A stretch of 64,000 nt of DNA from Limanda limanda (taxonomy: Eukaryota > Chordata > Actinopteri > Pleuronectiformes > Pleuronectidae). Position 1 is the stretch's first letter, and each line of letters begins with the position of its first letter. The stretch covers positions 1,932,619 to 1,996,618 of the forward strand of contig NC_083638.1 in the NCBI RefSeq assembly GCF_963576545.1. The letters are read 5' to 3'. The notes below the pieces were generated by a model. The model saw nothing but the letters and a program-made list of their open reading frames with translations, was not told where the DNA came from and made no database searches. The position numbers and the translations under genes were made by a program. Of this stretch, positions 1 through 64,000 are shown piece by piece.

Positions 1-46593
<46,593 letters not shown>

Positions 46594-47201
46594 AGAGCTA
46601 GCGCTGCATGTAGCGGACGAGCGGCCGTCGGGTTGTTAAACGGGAGCGCTGCTAGCTCCGCCCCCTTTAGCTAGCCGGAAAACAAACAAAAAAATAAACA
46701 GATCTACTTTTTGCCTATAAATTTTCTACCGTATAAACAGGAATGGCTCTTACAGTTAAAATCAGTATTTTACAATAAGTAGCAGATGTAGCTGTGTCGT
46801 CCCTCTCGTCCGCCCCCCCCCTCCGGTGTCCTCGGGGGTCCGTCGGTGGGTGTGTCCTCCTCCTCACGTTGACTTGTCTCTGCCACCAGGATTCATCCAT
46901 AATAGCTATTAACCTCGGCAAGACCGGCCGCCGCCAGGAGAGTCCGACCCTGAAGAGAGAAGACCCCCCGCTTCCCCCCCACACCCCCACACCCCCCCCC
47001 TTTGAGTCCGGCCCCCTGGCAGTAGACTCCACATCGCCCCCTGCAGACCAAACAGACACATCTCAGAAGAGTCGTGGACAAGAGAAAAAAAAGCCTTAAG
47101 ACAGTGAAGTTTGTCAAATCTACGAACACATCCCCCCTCCCCCCCCCCTTTTCTCTTCCTCCAACATGTACATAACAACACACTTCCTGTACGTGCTCCT
47201 C

Positions 47202-47232
<31 letters not shown>

Positions 47233-47622
47233 ACACAGAGACACACACACAGACACACACCACTTCTCTGCCGGATGTAAACACTTGCACAAGACGAACA
47301 GGAAGCGGTGGACGAGCGGACGCCGGCTGGATTGTAATTCTTCTTTTGAAAGTTTCCGTGTGAACGACGGGATTTTTTTACGTTCCTGTAGAAAAAGGTT
47401 CTGACGTGAACGCGTGGAAACGAGCGGAGAAGTGGCGCTACGTAAATGAATGATCTATTCTGTTGTACAGACTAAATAATGTTCCGTATGTACAAAATGT
47501 GTAGTTGTGACATGTTTTCCAGTTGTGTTGCCATACTTTGTTTTTTTAGTCCTGCCCAGGCTCGGTCACGCCCCCTGCGACACAAAGTTTACGTGAAATT
47601 AGCTCAAATGTAACTAATTTAA

Positions 47623-48520
47623 GTAGCTGATCAATAACGCGCTAGTACCAGACTTAGCTCACTGTTTAGTTTCACAACAAAGTTCGTGAACTTTCAAACT
47701 CTACATCTTCAATAATTAACGTTGAGCCTTTAGTTGATTAGCAGCAACTGTTTTAATAATCGATTGATTCTTAGATTCATATAAATTACAGATACAGATT
47801 TAACGATTTGATTGAAAGAGGAAATAACTCAGAGATTAAGAGTTAATTAATAAAATCTGGTTTTGATACATTTATCTAGTTAGCAACAAAGCTATTAGAC
47901 TAGGGAAAGTAGCTCAAGCAGCTACAGGTTTAGCGTTAGCATGGTTTTGCGGATGTATCTCACGATGTTGTGTTCTGGGGTGAGTAACTGACCAATATCG
48001 CGCTAGCACCAGACTTAGCTCGCCGTTTAGTTTCACCTCCTGTGTCTCCAGTACAGAGTTTGTGATGCACCTCAGTTCATAAACTTTCAAACTCTACATC
48101 ATAAATATTTAACGTTGAGCCTTTCGTAGATTAGCAGCAACTGTTTTAATAATCAATTGTTTCTTACGAACAAAAGCTTCAAACACTTCCTGGTTCCAGT
48201 TTCTCAGATTTGACACTTTCCCATTTCTTATATAAAACGACATAAACTAAAAATGGGATTTTTCATCTCAGACCAAACAAGCGGTTTGAAGACATCTGGA
48301 ATTTTTTAGAAATTCAATCTTAACTAAAATCACAGATTTAACGATTCCATTGAAAGAGGAAATAACTTAAAGATTAAGAGTTAATGAATAAAATTGTCTG
48401 GTTTTAATGCATTTATCTAGTTAGCAACAAAGCTATCAGACTACGAAGAGTAGCTCAAGCAGCTACAGGGTTAGCGTTAGCATGATTTTGTGGATGTATC
48501 TCACGATGTCGTGTTCTGGC
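47623..48520. repeat. Tandem duplication inside brsk2 3' UTR
   Basis: Copy 1, 47623-47985, and copy 2, 47983-48520, share CGCGCTAG(T/C)ACCAGACTTAG, TTAACGTTGAGCCTTT, GATTAGCAGCAACTGTTTTA, ATGCATTTATCTAGTTAGCA-like and GATGTATCTCACGATGT segments. Copy 2 has extra inserted sequence. Confidence 0.85.
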
Positions 48521-49522
48521 GTGACCGGGCCTTCGAGGAAACGTCGTCCTTTTGCTTTGGCACTTTTGAGAAGTGAAACATCAGCGTTCAGTTCCTTCTT
48601 GAGTCTATTTTTTATTTTTACTTTGCCGTCGTTTGAATTATCTGCAGGTTTCAGACAATATTGAACTGCTGTGTATATCTTTTGTATATTTTTGTACTTT
48701 ATTGTATTTTGTCTTTTTTTTCTTGGTTTTTAATTTATTCTGTTATTTATATGAAAGATGTAGAGAATGTTTGTTGACGTCAAATTATTTAAGGCTATTT
48801 TTGTCATGTTTAAGTTATTCGATCACGAGATGTTTGTGAGCATTTGTTCCTTTTTCCGAGAGAAACCTTGTAATATACTTTTGGAAGATGATTTAGCGTA
48901 ATTTAAGAATGTAGACGTAGCCTCTTCGAGAGGAACCAACCCTTCGTTGATCAGTGTCGGCTCCGCCCCCTCCTCGTGTGTATGATGACTCAGATTTCAC
49001 CAAACACTCTTTCTGTAAATAAGCCGAGTTTACTGACGAGCTTATTTTTTAAAAAACCCAGAGGATTCCGACTCTTAGCTTTGACCTCGTACGGTTGTTT
49101 GCATGTTCAGCATTCGTCTTTTCTTTGCATGTCGTCGTTGGAATTCTTCTCCTGTTCCCTTTTGCTCTTCACACTTATTTATGTATTTATGTTATTTATG
49201 TGCATTTGTTTGTCTTTTGATTTTTGGGGATTTTGGTTTGATTCCCTTCGCCGTCCTCTCGCCCTCTTCTTCTTCTTCTTCTGGTTTACTGTGAGCGACG
49301 CGTCCTCCTCACTCATTCTCTCAGAGAGGGACCGATCGGGGGGGATTATCAGAGAGAGAAATTAAAGCAATACCTTCCATTGTTCGCTTTCCTCTTTTTC
49401 TACTACGGGAATCCAGAGCACACAGAACGGACTCGGAGCACGGAGCGCTACCACGGAGCAGGATAACCACCGGCTATGTATCCCCTCGTGATGTGACTGT
49501 GAACAACTTCAGTGCTAAAGGA

Positions 49523-49528
49523 AATAAA
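49523..49528 (+). terminator. brsk2 poly(A) signal AATAAA
   Basis: AATAAA followed within 30 nt by a GT-rich stretch (TGTTGACTTTG, CCGTTGTCC), the expected downstream element. This is the last good plus-strand signal before the neighbouring convergent gene. Confidence 0.65.
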
Positions 49529-49575
49529 TCTGTTGACTTTGCAGCCGTTGTCCAGCAGTTTGGATTATTAACGAG

Positions 49576-49581
49576 TTTATT
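49576..49581 (-). terminator. abtb2 poly(A) signal AATAAA (minus strand)
   Basis: TTTATT on the plus strand reads AATAAA on minus, about 1.14 kb after the abtb2 stop codon. It would place the two convergent 3' ends almost back to back. Other minus-strand signals in the UTR are possible. Confidence 0.45.
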
Positions 49582-50574
49582 CACAGTATTTACATCATGT
49601 ACATTCATCACAGAGGGAGAGAGACTCGTGTGAAAATCCCTTCAGACTCCGGCTGGTCCACGAACCTGCAGCCGAGTCTGAGACACATCGTAGAAAGAAG
49701 ATAACATAGACACGTCGATCGTTAAAGTCAATGAATCGTTTGACAGCGATTTTCCTTTTCTACGCATCAGGGCCTCTTAAAAGAAAACTGATTTATTCTT
49801 ATAAAATTACAAAAGTATTCCTATAAAGTCATAACTGTACAAAAACAAAGTTCTAATATTACAAGAACAGTTATATTACGAAAATAAAGTTGATATATTC
49901 GTGATTTTACAAGAATTTTAAGTATTTCCTAAAAAGGTTTTTTTATTCACATTGAAGTAGATCTTTTTTTTTATGATAGCTCTCTAACTTTTTCTTGTTT
50001 AATTAAATTGTGACATTATTCTCAAACCTAAATCTTGTAATATAACTTATTCCTCCAACACTTCTTTGTTCCTTTTTAACGCAGCGTCAGATTCATTGAA
50101 ACTCTTTTCAGTTCAGAACCTAAAGTCTCAGATGCAGCAGCATGTGTTAGCTTAGCAACTTTCACTGACCACAATGTTTAAAGAGTTACACATTAAAATT
50201 AGTTTGTTGAATCCGTCATGTATTTAAAGTTTCACACGCGTCAGCAAACATCGTCTCAATCTTTGGTAGAATTCATGTTTAAATATGTTTCTTTAAATCA
50301 AGTGTCTGAGGTGAAGTTTTCTACACGTTTATCTCAACTGGTTCTGATACAAGTTAAACTTCTAGAATCTAAAAATAATCTAATAATCCAAACAAAGAAA
50401 TATAAAAAACAAGGACATTTTGTGATGGAAAACTGGAAAGTTATTATTGGTTGCAGTCTGCAACTTAACCACAAGATGGCACTAAATCCTTCACACGTAA
50501 ACTTTGATAAATAAAACAAAAACAACAGTTTTTCAGTCTTCGATTCATCTGCACTTAACAGTATGGCTACTTTC

Positions 50575-50695
<121 letters not shown>

Positions 50696-50721
50696 CTACG
50701 AGTGTGAGCTCAGTCCAGCTT

Positions 50722-61240
<10,519 letters not shown>

Positions 61241-61295
61241 CTGAACACACACAGACACACACAGACACACACAGACAGACACAGACACACACACA

Positions 61296-61332
<37 letters not shown>

Positions 61333-62367
61333 TAAATTATAATCTTACAGCTGCTGCTCAGTGACAGTTTCTCGATGACGATGATTTCCATCAGTTCTTA
61401 ACTTTGGTCCAGAGTCTATATACACACACTGTACATACATGTGTGTGTATATATATTTATATATATATAAATGTGGAATTTTGTTCTACATGTGATAACT
61501 AGTGTGATATTAAAATCAGCATTAATGTGTTTCATCACACTTTTGATGTGTGTTGTGCTGCAGACGTGGATTTGAATGGACCTGAAAAGCAGGAACCACT
61601 TCACTGGAACCTCCTCCATGTTCTCTGCACCCGGACCCCCAGAGGATCTGATGGGACCCTCAGAACTCTGAGGACGTCCTGATCTGCTGTGACCCGTGGA
61701 CTCAGGTATTTGCTGACTCATGGTCCTGGACACAAACAGCCTGAGAGACGAGGACGGAGCAGGATCTACTGGGTCGGGAGTTCTGACGTCTGTGCACTTC
61801 AGTGACAGAAGCAGGATTTAGGTTTTAGATGTTTTCCACTTAACAGAGGAAACCAGTGTGAGGCTCATTATCCACACGACACTCTGTGATTAACGATGTT
61901 TGACAACACAACTCACGTCAGCTCCCGTCTGGACCGAGAGAAACGAGTGTTGTGTTCAACAAGACACGAGTGTGAGTCCGATGATTGGTTGTGATTACGC
62001 TGCTGTGCAGACACACACACAGAGCGAACAGGCAACTATTCATGAGAACACAACAGGAGACCAGTCTGCGGCGCACAACGCACAAATCACTGTTCTCTAC
62101 CTGTGTACACACACACACACACAGTGTAAAGTGATCAAGTCATTTCCTTCCACTCGCTCCTTGTGTACGTGTGGCTGAATGAAAACAGAAAAAGTGTGTG
62201 TGTGTATGTGTGTCTGTGTGTGTCTGTGTGTGTGTCAAATGAAAACAGAGACACACAGTCACCAGGTCTAAAAACAACAGCTCTTTTCTGGAGTCGAATA
62301 AAGCTACAAGTGTTTGGTCAAGACAACAGAACCACAGAGAGCCAAGGTGAGTGTGTGTGTGCGTGTG

Positions 62368-62417
<50 letters not shown>

Positions 62418-63609
62418 AGAACACCTCAGTAGAATCTTTAGAGTTTTAGTTTAAAACAGCTTTAGAAAGTTTGGACAAAGGAGCGATGGACCATGTTCCT
62501 GTTATTAGGGAGTAAAATATGTCCAATACCAACATATGGTCCAATATAAAATACATATTTATATATAAGAAATGTAAGAAAACTAGTTGCTTGTTTCTGA
62601 AACAGTTAAAGTAAAGAGCTGCTGCTGGACTGTGAGCAAACAAAACCCTGATACTGAAAAGTCAGGGAAAGAATCAAAGAAGAAGGATTTACAGCAACTC
62701 TCTCTCTCTCTCTTTGTGTTGAACTGAGGACGAGTGAGACGTGAACTTCCTGTTCATCCTCTCAGTCCGGTCCGAGCGTTAATAATGTTCTTTACACAAC
62801 GTTACACAACAGAGTCGTGTCAAACACACAGGAGGAATTGGCGGGAAGGCTTTGTTGTGGTAGAGTAATCTGGTTAAAACCGGCTGGTGAGGATTTGTGA
62901 GTTCAGGCCGTCGCTGACACAAGGTTTAACAGACGTGAAGGCGGGAGTCTGACCAGGGCGAGTTCACACCAGAGCCGGAGAGAGAGAGAGAGAGACACCA
63001 CTCACACGTGGTTAAATCCGTCCATCAGCAGAGTGATGTCATCGACCTCTGGTGAACCACTACACGAGAAGACGTCAGATTCTCTTCTTCTGTTCGACAG
63101 TTTAACACAAAGTCCAGATGGAGAGAACTTCACAGACACATGAGGTTCAGAGGAGCTTAGGGAGGATTCCTGCAGCTCTGAGATCAGAGCTGTGGCGTCT
63201 CCACTTCCTGTTGCACACAGACACACACAGACACACACACAGACACACACACACACACACAGACACACACACACACAGACACACACAGGCCATCTAGAGA
63301 TAGATGAATCCCTCTGAGGCTACATGTCGACACTACAGCAGATATGTTTGTGATATTTTCTCCTCTGTTTTTACAACATATCAGAGTTTAAAAGTCACAT
63401 ATTGAGCAAAAATTATCATTTCATTGGTTTCAGATTCTCTGAAGTTTTCCTGTTTTCTATCCCTTCGGTCGATCCTCTCATCAGAGGAAACAGGTTTGAT
63501 GAGCTAATCAACAGCTGATGGTTCGTTTAGTGTGAAATGAAACTGAGTTAATCTGCAGAATCTGATAGAAGCAGAGAAAAGGTGAATAAAGTGTGTGATA
63601 TATATATAT
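61241..63609. other. abtb2 upstream intron region
   Basis: CA/GT microsatellites (61243-61328, 62355-62418, 63215-63287), AT-rich unique DNA and the weak candidate exon at 63006-63207. No recognisable N-terminal abtb2 exon. Confidence 0.5.
63006..63207 (-). CDS. Candidate exon of unknown gene (minus strand)
   Basis: An open stretch of about 66 codons (SGDATALISELQESSLSSSE, then VKFSPSGLCVKLSNRRRESD, VDDITLLMDGFNH) lies between an acceptor (GTGCAACAG after GT repeats) and a GTGTGAGT donor. Codon use looks protein-like. It does not match remembered ABTB2 N-terminal sequence, and its exit phase (2 or 0) does not fit the phase-1 entry needed by exon A1. It may be an unrelated or spurious exon. 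Confidence 0.3.
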
Positions 63610-64000
63610 TAGGGGTGGGAATTGGCAAAAATGTGACGATTCAATAGTATTGCGATTCTGCGATTCATGTCCCCCATATTATTCAAAGGCATTACACAAA
63701 ATGAGGAAAATAAGACTGCTCAACTCACTTCAAATGTCACATTTAATTCTGTGAACAACATTGTCTTCTACACATTAACTGAAGTGTAAAAACTTTGTCC
63801 TTGAACATTCAGGACACAGGACCTTTTGTAATTATTTTCTGAATAGGAGACCTCTCACATGAACGCTGAGCTCCCAGCACATAACTTACAATTATTTAAA
63901 TACAATACAGTAACATCAAGCAGACATAATAGAGTAACATAAACCTGAGAATAATCATATAAATAAGAGTAACCTAGAGCTTCAATCAAATTGAGAAAAA
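63610..64000. mobile_element. hAT-like non-autonomous element, second copy, cut by window end
   Basis: Starts TAGGGGTGGGAATTGGCA and follows the copy at 14873 in the same orientation with a deletion of the AT-repeat part near the left end. About 95 percent similar over the shared part by eye. Confidence 0.85.

Larger units (their letters stand above)
46594..49550 (+). other. brsk2 3' UTR (about 2.95 kb)
   Basis: From the stop codon to shortly after AATAAA at 49523-49528, with an earlier ATTAAA at 49361-49366. It has T-rich tracts (48600-48760), a tandem duplication (47623-48520) and a 69-codon open stretch (46893-47099). The end is inferred from signals only. Confidence 0.65.

Noticed and set aside
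50218..50514. 98-codon plus ORF
   Set aside because: AT-rich composition, no motif, and it lies in the likely abtb2 3' UTR on the opposite strand.

Overview
This window is eukaryotic genomic DNA from a teleost fish. The coding sequence is broken into short exons bounded by GT/AG sites, introns run to about 9 kb, and vertebrate-type microsatellites (CA/GT, TC, ATC) and fish-type dispersed repeats are everywhere. Nothing bacterial, phage or CRISPR-like was seen. Roughly a quarter of the window is tandem repeat.

Plus strand, 3465 to about 49550: brsk2, the brain-selective (SAD) serine/threonine kinase BRSK2. It is read from the exon that follows the glycine loop through the C-terminal KA1 region and stop codon, in 18 constitutive exon blocks plus one cassette exon. 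The first coding exon was not found and should lie upstream. The kinase domain, activation-loop Thr, UBA-like segment, Ser/Pro-rich linker and KA1 domain are all present and join with consistent phases. Three isoform features stand out: a 60-nt in-frame cassette exon (27454-27513), a large Ser/Pro-rich exon (33559-34192) with an in-frame 138-nt optional intron, and a KEN box changed to KEI.

Minus strand, 61240 down to 50722 with a 3' UTR probably to about 49560: an ABTB2/ABTB3-type ankyrin-BTB gene, most like ABTB2. Sixteen exons give about 737 codons covering part of the N-terminal region, four ankyrin repeats, a Glu-rich linker, the BTB/POZ domain and the C terminus. About 290 N-terminal residues of the family are missing and probably lie beyond the right edge. 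The two genes are convergent, and their likely poly(A) signals lie about 50 bp apart.

Most non-coding sequence is introns filled with large satellites: a 44-bp E-box-containing minisatellite (7737-10866), a 17-bp purine array (10938-12008), a 10-bp GAGACACA array (17631-18838), an ACACAGTAAC array (34209-36060), a 16-bp pyrimidine array (37041-39562) and a 9-bp array (54848-58134). Two of these run for kilobases up to a 3' splice site, pyrimidine-rich and apparently AG-free on the sense strand. Transposon relics include a hAT element with a BED zinc-finger ORF inside an abtb2 intron, two copies of a second hAT-like non-autonomous element, and a palindromic fold-back element. I found no clearly new gene system. 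The most interesting signals concern repeat arrays at splice sites, alternative exons and higher-order repeat structure. Protein family calls rest on remembered human sequences, not on a search.
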